Shown here piece after piece: positions 55,646 to 63,659 of a stretch of 64,000 nucleotides of DNA (position 1 is its first letter; each line of letters begins with the position of its first letter). This DNA is from Aliagarivorans marinus DSM 23064 (GTDB lineage: Bacteria > Pseudomonadota > Gammaproteobacteria > Enterobacterales > Celerinatantimonadaceae), in NCBI RefSeq assembly GCF_000429485.1, contig NZ_AUBY01000020.1, positions 51,039 to 115,038 on the forward strand, written 5' to 3'. The notes under the pieces were generated by a model that did not search any database, was not told where the DNA came from, and was given only the letters and a program-made list of their open reading frames with translations. The translations under genes were made by a program, and so were the position numbers.

Positions 55646-56419
55646 TTAGTAGCCTTCACCGGCGGAGGCGTTATCATCGCCTTCGATGGTCGCCTTCAGC
55701 GCCGCCAACAGGCTTGACGCACCAAAGCGGAAGTGACGCTCGCTCACCCAGTCTTCACCCAGAATAGTGCGCGCCTTGCTCAGGTAGACATCGGCTTGCT
55801 CGGCGCTCTTCACACCGCCCGCAGCCTTAAAGCCACACGCCGGATTGTGATCGGCAATCGCTTGTAGCATCAGCTCGGCCGCTTCTGGGGTGGCATTAAC
55901 CGGCACCTTACCGGTCGAGGTTTTAATAAAGTCTGCACCGGCCTTAATCGACAGTTCACTGGCTTTGCTAATCAGGGCGGGCTCAGACAGCTCACCACTT
56001 TCAATGATCACCTTCAGCAGCACGTCACCACAGGCGGCTTTACAGGCTTTCACCAGCTCAAAGCCCACCTGTTCGTCGCCACCTTGCAGGGCACGCCATG
56101 GGAACACCACGTCAACTTCGTCTGCGCCGTAGGCCACTGCTGCGCGGGTTTCCGCTACCGCCAATTCGATATCGGCTTCACCCAGCGGGAAGTTGGTCAC
56201 AGTGGCAATCTTCACTTCACTGGCGCCGATCTCGTTGAGATAGCGACGGGCGAAGGGAATAAAGCGCGGATAGATACAAATTGCAGCAACCTGACCGACC
56301 TCGGTTTTGGCCTGATCGCACAAGGCAGCTACGCGCTCGCGGGTGTCGTCTTCGTTCAGGGTAGTCAGGTCCATCAAGCTCAGGGCTTGTTGGGCGATTT
56401 GTTTCAATTGTGCAGACAT
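55646..56419 (-). CDS. deoC: Deoxyribose-phosphate aldolase DeoC
   Basis: The 257-residue aldolase splits deoxyribose-5-phosphate into glyceraldehyde-3-phosphate and acetaldehyde. The Schiff-base lysine lies in FIKTSTGKV and the second active-site lysine in FKAAGGVK. The N-terminal [12 protein letters not shown] is typical of the longer gammaproteobacterial form. It is 9 bp after add. Confidence 0.97.
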   Translation of the reverse strand: MSAQLKQIAQQALSLMDLTTLNEDDTRERVAALCDQAKTEVGQVAAICIYPRFIPFARRYLNEIGASEVKIATVTNFPLGEADIELAVAETRAAVAYGADEVDVVFPWRALQGGDEQVGFELVKACKAACGDVLLKVIIESGELSEPALISKASELSIKAGADFIKTSTGKVPVNATPEAAELMLQAIADHNPACGFKAAGGVKSAEQADVYLSKARTILGEDWVSERHFRFGASSLLAALKATIEGDDNASAGEGY

Positions 56420-56428
56420 GTTTCGTCC

Positions 56429-57433
56429 TTAGTTAGTTGATTGCTTGCGGGCCAACAGCTGGCGACGCTCATCATCAGACATAAACGCCATGGCCAGGCC
56501 ATTGCGTTGTAGGGTTTGGATCGCCTCGTCGTCGAGCCCCATTTGCTCGCGGACGACCCGATATTCATGACCGATGTCGATATTGCTGACACCGGGATCG
56601 TCGGTATTCAAACCGACACAGATACCCGCATCCAAAAAGCGTGGAAGCGGATGCTCTTCAATCATTGCCACCGTGGAGGTGTGCAGGTTGCTGCTTGGGC
56701 AGGACTCAATGCCGATCTGGCGCTGGGCCAGGGTGTCCATCAAAGCCAAGTCTTGGATTGCATTCACCCCATGGCCGATACGCTGGGCACCAAGGTGCTC
56801 AATCGCTTGCCAGATGCTTTGTGGACCTAAGGCCTCACCGGCGTGAATGGTTACGTTAAGTGACGCGTCACGCACCCGCTTGAAGTGTTCAACAAACAAC
56901 TCGCCGGGGAAGCCCGCTTCGTTACCGGCCAAATCGACGGCGGTAAAGTGCTTGCGTTGCGCCAAAATGGCGTCGAGCTCTCGGGTGCAGTTCTCCACCC
57001 CGTAGGAGCGCGACATAATGCCGATCAGCTTGACCTGAACATCCTGGCTTTGGCAGGCGCTACGCACCCCATCCGCCACCGCTTCAATCACACCTTCCAT
57101 CGGCAGGTTATGGGTTTCTGCCATGTAGTAAGGGCTAAAGCGCAGTTCGGTGTAGTCCAAGCCGGAGCGAGCGGCATCTTCAACATTTTCAATGGCCACG
57201 CGTTTAACAGCATCCAAGTCGCCGAGCACTTTCACCATCCAGTCCAGCTTGGCAAGAAAACCCAACAGGTCATTCTCTTTGCCTTGCACCTGAACCAGTG
57301 GGCGCATCTTGTCGATGCTCTCAGCAGGCAGCGGCATAGCAAACTGATGAGCCAGCTCCCACACCGTTTCAACCCGGACATTTCCATCTAAGTGTCGGTG
57401 TAAATCCAGCACCGGCAGTTGTTTATCAAACAC
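56429..57433 (-). CDS. add: Adenosine deaminase Add
   Basis: The 334-residue enzyme turns adenosine to inosine (and deoxyadenosine likewise). The zinc ligands are in [10 protein letters not shown] (HxH), [10 protein letters not shown] and LNTDDPGVS, with the catalytic glutamate in HAGE. Its place between nupC and deoC lets adenosine be used by the downstream phosphorylase DeoD. Confidence 0.95.
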   Translation of the reverse strand: MFDKQLPVLDLHRHLDGNVRVETVWELAHQFAMPLPAESIDKMRPLVQVQGKENDLLGFLAKLDWMVKVLGDLDAVKRVAIENVEDAARSGLDYTELRFSPYYMAETHNLPMEGVIEAVADGVRSACQSQDVQVKLIGIMSRSYGVENCTRELDAILAQRKHFTAVDLAGNEAGFPGELFVEHFKRVRDASLNVTIHAGEALGPQSIWQAIEHLGAQRIGHGVNAIQDLALMDTLAQRQIGIESCPSSNLHTSTVAMIEEHPLPRFLDAGICVGLNTDDPGVSNIDIGHEYRVVREQMGLDDEAIQTLQRNGLAMAFMSDDERRQLLARKQSTN

Positions 57434-57451
57434 GTGGTATTCCTCTATCCA

Positions 57452-57471
57452 AAGGGAGGCGAACCTCCCTT
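57452..57471 (-). other. UUCG hairpin between nupC and add
   Basis: On the coding strand aagggagg pairs with cctccctt around a TTCG tetraloop (57471-57452), followed by only TTT. It may partly attenuate transcription or set a lower level of add and deo mRNA than nupC mRNA. Confidence 0.6.
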
Positions 57472-57478
57472 ATCCGTT

Positions 57479-58720
57479 TTACTGTAGACCGATGAAGAAG
57501 CCAGCCAGAGCTGCACTCATCAGGTTGGCCAGAGATGCAGCCACTACTGCTTTCAGACCCATTTTCGCGATATCGCTACGACGACTCGGTGCCATACCAC
57601 CTAGGCCGCCCAACAAGATTGCGATAGATGACAGGTTGGCAAAGCCACACAGTGCGAAAGTCACGATCACCTGAGTCTGGGTGCTCAGGGTTTCTTTCAC
57701 TTGTACGAAATCGATGTAAGCCACGAACTCGTTCACGATAAGTTTCTGACCGATAAAGCTACCCGCTTGTACCGCTTCTGCCCATGGCACACCAATCAGC
57801 CATGCCAGCGGTGCAAAGATGTAACCCAAGATGATTTGGATAGTGAGATCAGGCTGACCGAACAGGCCACCGGCCCAACCCACAAAGTTGTTCATCAACG
57901 CAATCAGACCAATAAAGGCCAACAGCATGGCACCTACGTTCATCGCCAGCTGCATACCCGAGCTTGCACCCGATGCGGCCGCATCGATAACGTTGGCCGG
58001 CTTGTCTTCGTCGTCCAATACGTGGTCGATGTTTTGCTCGTTAAAGTCGGTCTCAGGCTTGATGATTTTCGCCATCAACAGACCACCGGGCGCCGCCATG
58101 AAAGACGCAGCAATTAGGTACTTCAGCTCTACACCCAGACCGGCATAGCCAGCTAGAACGGAACCGGCAACCGATGCCAAACCACCCACCATAATGGCGA
58201 ACAACTCAGATTGGGTCATCTTAGGGATAAAGGGGCGAACCACCAGCGGCGCTTCAGTTTGGCCCACGAAGATGTTGGCAGTAGCAGACATCGACTCAGG
58301 GCGGTGAGTTTGCAAGGCTTTTTGCAGTGCGCCACCGATGATTTTGATGATCCACTGCATAATACCCAGATAGTAAAGCACTGCAATCAGCGACGAGAAG
58401 AATACGATAATCGGCAGCACTCGCAGGGCAAACACAAAGCCGTTGTTACCAAATACTTCGAACATTTGGCCGTGTACCAGCGGGCCAAACAGGAAGGCCA
58501 AACCGGCCTGTGCACTGTCGATCACCGACTGAACCGCACCGGATACCGCTTCAAGCACCGCTTGGCCGAAGGGCAGGTACAGTACAAAGGCACCAAAACC
58601 GGCCTGAATCAAAAAAGCACCGACTACAGTGCGAGGCTTGATGGCACCCTTGTTATCCGACAATAGCAGGGCTATTGCCAACAGGCTGGCGATACCAACC
58701 AAACTCATTAAAACACTCAT
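57479..58720 (-). CDS. nupC: Concentrative nucleoside transporter NupC
   Basis: The 413-residue inner-membrane protein imports nucleosides with Na+ or H+. The conserved regions are FVFALRVLPIIVFFSSL, the GQTEAPLVVRPF motif, a FNEQN region and FALCGFANLSSIAILLGG. About nine or ten membrane segments are visible. It is the first gene of nupC-add-deoC-deoA-deoB-deoD, so uptake and breakdown are coordinated. Confidence 0.95.
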   Translation of the reverse strand: MSVLMSLVGIASLLAIALLLSDNKGAIKPRTVVGAFLIQAGFGAFVLYLPFGQAVLEAVSGAVQSVIDSAQAGLAFLFGPLVHGQMFEVFGNNGFVFALRVLPIIVFFSSLIAVLYYLGIMQWIIKIIGGALQKALQTHRPESMSATANIFVGQTEAPLVVRPFIPKMTQSELFAIMVGGLASVAGSVLAGYAGLGVELKYLIAASFMAAPGGLLMAKIIKPETDFNEQNIDHVLDDEDKPANVIDAAASGASSGMQLAMNVGAMLLAFIGLIALMNNFVGWAGGLFGQPDLTIQIILGYIFAPLAWLIGVPWAEAVQAGSFIGQKLIVNEFVAYIDFVQVKETLSTQTQVIVTFALCGFANLSSIAILLGGLGGMAPSRRSDIAKMGLKAVVAASLANLMSAALAGFFIGLQ

Positions 58721-58863
58721 AACATTCCTTACTTAATATACGTGGCAGAGTTAGTCTCTATCCATGACCCATCCATGGAGTGGGCTAATTGTTGGTCATC
58801 ACAAGGCTACACAAACTGCCCTACATCACGTTTTTTCCAACTTTTTAGCTGCCACTTTTTGTT
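58721..58863 (-). promoter_or_regulatory. Probable nupC operon promoter region
   Basis: About 140 bp separates nupC from the transaldolase stop. A CRP-type half-site (tcaca at 58799-58803 on the plus strand; TGTGA on the coding strand) is present but has no good second half. No clear CytR or DeoR operator was recognised. Confidence 0.3.
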
Positions 58864-58881
58864 ATTTACCTAATGTGTTGA
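58864..58881. repeat. Copy 1 of an 18-bp direct repeat flanking tal
   Basis: atttacctaatgtgttga here matches 17 of 18 bases with 60218-60235, in the same orientation. The two copies bracket the transaldolase and XapX genes. Confidence 0.5.
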
Positions 58882-58884
58882 TGG

Positions 58885-59835
58885 TTACAGATGAGCGGCG
58901 ATCTGCTGCTCGAGTTTTTCTTGATCGATGGCAAAGTTGCGAATGCCTTCGGCCAACTTCTCCACCGCCATGGCATCTTGGTTGTGCTGCCACAAGAACT
59001 CAGATTCTGACAACGCGGTAGGTGCTGCTTGCACCTCGCTGGCAGGCTTAAGCGCGACCTCAAGGGTGCCCTCGGTGTTCGCTAGTTCATCGAGTAGTGC
59101 CGGGCTGATGGTCAGGCGATCACAGCCTGCCAAGGAGAGGATCTCACCGCTGTTGCGGAAGCTCGCGCCCATCACCACAGTGCTGTAACCATGCTTTTTG
59201 TAGAAGTCATAGATACCCTTCACCGACTGTACGCCCGGGTCGTTGTCACCGGAGTAGTCTGCTGGCTGGTTCTTGTTGTACCAATCGAGGATCCGGCCCA
59301 CGAACGGTGAAATCAGAAATACGCCGGCTTCAGCACAAGCGCACGCCTGAGCGAACGAGAACAACAGGGTCAGGTTACAATTGATGCCTTCCTTCTCCAG
59401 CTGCTCAGCAGCGCGGATGCCCTGCCAAGTCGACGCCAGTTTGATCAGAATGCGCTCTTTAGCGATGCCTTGCTGCTGATACATCGCAATCAGCTTACGG
59501 GCTCGCGCCACGCTGGCCTCGGTGTCGTAAGAGAGGCGTGCATCCACTTCGCTGGATACCCGACCCGGAACGATAGCCAATAGCTTTTGACCAATCGCCA
59601 CCGCCAGGTAATCGGCGGCGTCGAGCAACTGCTGCTGACGATCCGATGACTGTTGCTTGGCCCAGCTGGCGGCCTGCTCAATCATGGCTGCGCCTTGCTC
59701 ACTTTGCAGGGCGTTGAGAATCAGTGAGGGGTTGGTGGTGGCATCTTCGGCTTGGTAGTCGGCGATGGCGTTGAAATCACCGCTATCGGCAACCACTACG
59801 GTGTGTTGTTTTAACTGCTCTAACAGGCTTGTCAT
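58885..59835 (-). CDS. tal: Transaldolase (TalB type)
   Basis: The 316-residue enzyme moves a dihydroxyacetone unit in the pentose phosphate pathway. Signatures are [10 protein letters not shown] near the N-terminus and the catalytic lysine in [14 protein letters not shown], then [19 protein letters not shown] and [14 protein letters not shown]. Length fits the TalB type. The gene has its own promoter gap and is not directly part of the deo cluster. Confidence 0.96.
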   Translation of the reverse strand: MTSLLEQLKQHTVVVADSGDFNAIADYQAEDATTNPSLILNALQSEQGAAMIEQAASWAKQQSSDRQQQLLDAADYLAVAIGQKLLAIVPGRVSSEVDARLSYDTEASVARARKLIAMYQQQGIAKERILIKLASTWQGIRAAEQLEKEGINCNLTLLFSFAQACACAEAGVFLISPFVGRILDWYNKNQPADYSGDNDPGVQSVKGIYDFYKKHGYSTVVMGASFRNSGEILSLAGCDRLTISPALLDELANTEGTLEVALKPASEVQAAPTALSESEFLWQHNQDAMAVEKLAEGIRNFAIDQEKLEQQIAAHL

Positions 59836-59930
59836 GGCAAATTCCTTCTAACCAGACGAATCAATTTGCGTCTTTGGCTGGTGGTTGGCCAAGCCGTGTC
59901 GGGCCCAGCCTATTGAATATAGTCGGTGTG

Positions 59931-60089
59931 TTACGAGACCAGGGTTTTAAACAAGATACCGCCTAAATAAACCCCTACGATGCCCATAATTCCTGACAAT
60001 ACTGGTGGCGCAGGAAGCGGCAATTTCAATGCGCTAAACAGCGCGCCTACCACTAAACCAGCTGCCGTTGCTGTTGCTATTTCACCCAT
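59931..60089 (-). CDS. XapX domain small membrane protein
   Basis: This 52-residue frame has AAGGA about 8 nt before its ATG. It reads GLVVGALFSALKLPLPAPPV then LSGIMGIVGVYLGG, which is the XapX domain pattern: two short hydrophobic helices around a Leu-Pro-Ala-Pro-Pro turn. XapX proteins are tiny membrane proteins of unknown role, sometimes near purine-transport genes. It lies between the transaldolase gene and the divergent zinc-ribbon gene. Confidence 0.8.
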   Translation of the reverse strand: MGEIATATAAGLVVGALFSALKLPLPAPPVLSGIMGIVGVYLGGILFKTLVS

Positions 60090-60168
60090 TACGATGATCC
60101 TTATTTTGAGATTAAAATCCGTCTTCGCGCGAGATGAGGGGATTCTAGGAATGCCAGCGTCACAAACA

Positions 60169-60184
60169 GGTGATCTTGATCACG
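60169..60184. promoter_or_regulatory. CRP-like site between XapX and zinc-ribbon genes
   Basis: GGTGA-TCTTGA-TCACG matches eight of ten core positions of the CRP consensus and forms the palindrome GTGATC-TT-GATCAC. It is 80 bp from the XapX start and 45-75 bp from the divergent gene's start. Confidence 0.4.
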
Positions 60185-60217
60185 CATTTCGGTAGAGTAG
60201 CGCTGCAAATATAGGCA

Positions 60218-60235
60218 ATTTACCTAATATGTTGA
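60218..60235. repeat. Copy 2 of the 18-bp direct repeat
   Basis: atttacctaatatgttga differs by one base from 58864-58881. It overlaps the first candidate start codon of the zinc-ribbon gene at 60229. Confidence 0.5.
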
Positions 60236-61650
60236 AAAGGGATTCTTCCAGAACACGGATGTTGGAATTTAGACGCAGTTTTAACTGCTGTAAGTCCTTT
60301 GGCTGCAGCAACCTCGGACGGGTAAATAGCCCCGATTACACCCACGATAGCTACCACCTAGGCTTTCGCGCTTTGCATTGCCAACGCTGCGGTAGCTACC
60401 CGCCATGGGTGGACGATGCCAGCGTTAGCCAGCTACTGAGTCAGCTGCTGGAGCAGCACTTTCAGCCGCGCCTAAATACCTGCCCCAACTGCGCACCACG
60501 GCTGCTAATGGACCACAATCCTGAGTACCAGCACTACGGCCGCACTGGTGCAGGCAATCCTCGGGTGCGCTGCAAAAGCTGCCACAAGGTCTACACCCTC
60601 GGTCGGTGGACGGTGAATGAGCATATGCCAGCGATTTTGCTCGCGTTAGCCTCTGCCACCCCGCCGCTGCAGACCATGCAGCAGCTGACGATTGCCCCCA
60701 AGATTTACTATCAGCTGCTGGGCAGGCTGGCGCAGGGCCTGCGCAGCTGGAGTCGCGAGCAAGAGCAACAACTGAAACAGCGGCCGGTGCAGCGGCTGCT
60801 CAGCGAAAGCCAAATCATTAAGTTCAGCGGTAACCGCGGGTTGTGGACGCTGGCCAGCGCCGACGCCGACAGCGGCTATATATTGCTACACAGCCACAAC
60901 GCCAGCCATCAACCGATGTCGGTGGAGGGTGTCTATCAAAGCAAGCCAGACTCACGCTTGGCTCAGTTTGATGAGCTGTCTATCTTGCAGGCGCTCAGGC
61001 AACGCTATGAACAGACCATGCAGCGCAGCCATTTCGAGGAACTCAACCTCGGCGAGTTGCAATCGCTGCGCGGCGGCTATCTGGCCAAGCCGGCCCTGCT
61101 CGCCTACGCCCACTTTCAGGCACTGCGGGTGTTTAGCGATAGCCACCAGCATATCCACCACTACCTCGAGCAAGAGAGCTGTATCCGAGGAGCGGCCCTG
61201 ATGGGCTGCGCTGAGCGCATTCATACCAAGCTTGCCGAGGTGTTCTACATTATCCGCCATCAGCAGGGCGAAACGGCGATACCGCCGGAGGGGCATAATG
61301 TCGGCTGGTGGAACGATCGCTGGTATCCAGACGAATTTGGCGCCTACTGCCCGATTACCTCGCGCCACCATTACACCCATCCGTTCAAACTTACCGCCGC
61401 CAGTGCCTGTGAAGACTTCTTCTCCTATGTTCGCCAGCAAGTCCCCACCCAGCTGAAAAGCCTGGCGCCGCTGGAGTCGCTGTTTGAAGTGGCGCGCTGC
61501 CTGTTTAACTACTGCCACAGCGATAACCTTGGACAGAGCCCGGCGATGCGAGCTGGCTTGGTGAGTGAACGCCTGACACCTGAGCAACTGCTTTATACGG
61601 CGGCTGAAGCGCTTGCAGGCGAAGAAGCGGGATCAAAAAAGGGCGACTGA
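60229..61650 (+). CDS. Zinc-ribbon, transposase-like protein
   Basis: The protein of about 473 residues starts with a Cys-rich stretch (FNCCKSFGCSNLG), then LHCQRCG, TCPNCAP and GRTGAGNPRVRCKSCHK. That last block resembles the N-terminal zinc domains of IS1-type and related transposases. The middle (about 200-240) has LASADADSGYILLHSHN, similar to the first strand of an RNase-H-fold DDE domain. The C-terminus has WWNDRWYPDEFGAYCP. No inverted repeats of an IS were seen next to it. It may be a domesticated transposase-derived protein; function is unknown. The start could also be ATG 60259. Confidence 0.65.
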   Translation: MLKRDSSRTRMLEFRRSFNCCKSFGCSNLGRVNSPDYTHDSYHLGFRALHCQRCGSYPPWVDDASVSQLLSQLLEQHFQPRLNTCPNCAPRLLMDHNPEYQHYGRTGAGNPRVRCKSCHKVYTLGRWTVNEHMPAILLALASATPPLQTMQQLTIAPKIYYQLLGRLAQGLRSWSREQEQQLKQRPVQRLLSESQIIKFSGNRGLWTLASADADSGYILLHSHNASHQPMSVEGVYQSKPDSRLAQFDELSILQALRQRYEQTMQRSHFEELNLGELQSLRGGYLAKPALLAYAHFQALRVFSDSHQHIHHYLEQESCIRGAALMGCAERIHTKLAEVFYIIRHQQGETAIPPEGHNVGWWNDRWYPDEFGAYCPITSRHHYTHPFKLTAASACEDFFSYVRQQVPTQLKSLAPLESLFEVARCLFNYCHSDNLGQSPAMRAGLVSERLTPEQLLYTAAEALAGEEAGSKKGD

Positions 61651-61661
61651 ATGTCGCCCTT
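61639..61661 (-). terminator. ompK terminator overlapping the zinc-ribbon gene end
   Basis: The stem aagggcgac (61639-61647) with gtcgccctt (61653-61661) is followed on the minus strand by a T-run (cccttttttgat). Its loop contains the stop codon of the plus-strand zinc-ribbon gene. Confidence 0.8.
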
Positions 61662-61682
61662 GAAGTTCACTAAGCCAATCGC

Positions 61683-62501
61683 TTAGAACTTGTAGGTCGC
61701 TGAGAAGTAGTGGCCCCAGCCAGTAGACTCGGTGAAACCGCCATCTTCCAGACCATATACGTCGTAGAAGTACTTCGCACCGTAACCCAGCGCATAACGG
61801 TCAGAGTGCCAGTAGATACCCAGGAAGGTTGCGCCACCTGAGCTAGAGCGACCGAACTGATCTTTATAGTCGTCAGCAGCGAACAGGTGATCCCAGTAGC
61901 CTTGGAACGACACGAAGCTGCCGTTTTCGAAGAAGTGGAACGGCTTGAACCAGTTCATCGAGAATTGATAACCGTTGAATGAACCTTCATCGTCGTTACC
62001 AAAGTTCTTCGCGCTGTAACGTGCGTACAGGTTCATACCGGTTTTACCCAACCAAGGTACATTTACGTCTGCACCCACACCGATAAAGTGCTCTTGTAGG
62101 CCTTGCTCGAAGTTGTTCAAGCTAGACACATACCACTCTTGAACAGGGCCCACTGACAGGTCGGTGTTGAACAAGTAGTCCAGAGACATGCGAGGAGCAA
62201 ACTTCATGAACAGGCCACCCGTGTTGTGACGATCACTGCTGCTGCTGTCGGTGATATCGAATACATCTACGTAACCGTAAAGATCGAATAAGCCAGAGCG
62301 GCCGCCGAATTCCATCTCTAGGTAGGTATCTTTGTAGTCACCACCAATATCATGGGGCTTCTGATCGATGGTGTGCATGATGTTGAACTGGAACCACTTG
62401 TAGTCGTTCGCGTGGATTCCGTCTTCGGGCACTTCTGCCGCGTTTACGCTAAACGCGCCTAAGGTTAGCGCGCCAGCTGCAATTAAACCTAACTTATTCA
62501 T
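61683..62501 (-). CDS. ompK: OmpK/Tsx family nucleoside porin
   Basis: The 272-residue protein has a signal peptide (LGLIAAGALTLGAFSVNA) and a 12-strand barrel pattern with YLEMEFGGRSGLFDLYGYVD and a C-terminal aromatic end (FSATYKF). OmpK and Tsx are nucleoside-specific outer-membrane channels. It is close to nupC-add-deo in this window, consistent with uptake of the same substrates. AGGGA lies 8 nt before the ATG; the frame upstream to 62564 is rejected because it lacks a signal sequence at its start. Confidence 0.93.
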   Translation of the reverse strand: MNKLGLIAAGALTLGAFSVNAAEVPEDGIHANDYKWFQFNIMHTIDQKPHDIGGDYKDTYLEMEFGGRSGLFDLYGYVDVFDITDSSSSDRHNTGGLFMKFAPRMSLDYLFNTDLSVGPVQEWYVSSLNNFEQGLQEHFIGVGADVNVPWLGKTGMNLYARYSAKNFGNDDEGSFNGYQFSMNWFKPFHFFENGSFVSFQGYWDHLFAADDYKDQFGRSSSGGATFLGIYWHSDRYALGYGAKYFYDVYGLEDGGFTESTGWGHYFSATYKF

Positions 62502-62590
62502 CCGTGTATTCCCTGTGGTTATTTTAATGGAACTCAACGCAACATTTGCTGTCGCGTGCAGCACAGTCTAAGCATAGGCAAGATCTCGAA

Positions 62591-62606
62591 TATGAGGTCG
62601 ATCACA
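62591..62606. promoter_or_regulatory. CRP-like site upstream of ompK
   Basis: TATGA-GGTCGA-TCACA matches nine of ten core positions of the CRP consensus. It lies about 90-105 bp before the ompK ATG, a plausible distance for activation. Confidence 0.5.
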
Positions 62607-62663
62607 GAAAGTTTTTATATTTGTAAAAAAATATTAAAAGTTAACCAGATGTGTGGAGAGAAT

Positions 62664-63476
62664 TTAATCGCTTGCACCAACCAGACGCAGCGCGTTTTGC
62701 GTGTTGCACCATAGCGCCTCTTTTAGTTGCTCGGCAGGCTCATCGCGCAACTCGCACAGCATTTGGAAGATCTGCGGCAGATTGAGCGGGGTATTGTGGT
62801 CGGTTTCCATTTGATACAGCGGCATATCCGGCGCATCGGTTTCCAGCACCAAGGCATCCAATGGCAGACGCTTGATCGCCTTACGGGTCTTCTCGGAGCG
62901 CGGCCAGGTGATGGTACCGCCAATCCCCAGCTTAAAACCTAGGTCGACAAAACGCGCCGCTTGCTGATAGCTGCCGCTAAAGGCGTGGATGATGCCACCA
63001 TAGGCCGCTTGCTGCTGCCTGAGCACTTGGGCACAGCGGTCATGTTCGCGCACCGAGTGAACTATTAATGGGAGTTGGTGGGTATTGGCCAGCGAAACTT
63101 GGCTGCGAAAGGCCAACTCTTGAAAGTCCAGGCCTTCTTTAAAGCGCCCATCCAAACCACACTCGCCCCACGCACTAACCTGACTGCGTTGCTCGGCCAC
63201 CAGAGCGGCACAATCTTCCAAGGCCTGCTCAAGCGCGGTCTGGTTATGATCGTCAGGCAGGAAACACGGATGATATCCAAGGGCGATATAGACAGGTTGC
63301 TGCGCTTTTATCGCCAGCAAGGTTTGCCAGTTATCCGGCCCAACCGAGGGAATCAGAAAGCCGCGGATGCCCGCTTTGTGAAAAGCCGCGAGATGAGTAT
63401 CGAGATACGCGCTGAACGACGCAAAATCGAGGTGGCAGTGGCTATCGAAAAAGCCGCTCTCAGCGCTGGTTATCAT
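62664..63476 (-). CDS. yjjV: TatD-family hydrolase YjjV
   Basis: The 270-residue metal-dependent hydrolase has the N-terminal metal motif FDSHCHLDF, GECGLDGRFKEG, LIVHSVREHD and IGGTITWPRSEKTR, with LVLETDAPDMPLY near the end. These match YjjV more than TatD or YcfH. In E. coli yjjV is close to the deo operon, as in this window. The ATG at 63476 lies inside the end of the upstream small gene. Confidence 0.92.
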   Translation of the reverse strand: MITSAESGFFDSHCHLDFASFSAYLDTHLAAFHKAGIRGFLIPSVGPDNWQTLLAIKAQQPVYIALGYHPCFLPDDHNQTALEQALEDCAALVAEQRSQVSAWGECGLDGRFKEGLDFQELAFRSQVSLANTHQLPLIVHSVREHDRCAQVLRQQQAAYGGIIHAFSGSYQQAARFVDLGFKLGIGGTITWPRSEKTRKAIKRLPLDALVLETDAPDMPLYQMETDHNTPLNLPQIFQMLCELRDEPAEQLKEALWCNTQNALRLVGASD

Positions 63477-63585
63477 GCTCACGCGGGATGCAACTGCGGC
63501 ACGGACTGTCTAGGCCATTACGCACCAGCCAAGCATCGTACTTCGCCATCCAGATACGCAATCGCTTAACTAGCTTCTTAAACAT
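63460..63585 (-). CDS. DUF5363-like microprotein
   Basis: The 41-residue frame begins MFKKLVKRLRIWMAKYDAW, has a basic N-terminus and ends with two cysteines and SCIPREHDNQR. This fits my memory of small DUF5363 proteins next to TatD-like genes in marine gammaproteobacteria. GGAAGGCGAG stands directly upstream. Its stop overlaps the start of yjjV by 17 bp, so translation is coupled. Function unknown. Confidence 0.65.
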   Translation of the reverse strand: MFKKLVKRLRIWMAKYDAWLVRNGLDSPCRSCIPREHDNQR

Positions 63586-63659
63586 TCTCGCCTTCCAAAT
63601 AAAAATTCCTAAGTGACACTCAAACAGTATATTACGCCAATGATTGAGTGTTGCAGTAG

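Noticed and set aside
60952..61587. 211-residue minus-strand frame inside the zinc-ribbon gene
   Set aside because: The plus-strand frame has zinc motifs and is longer; the minus frame has none.
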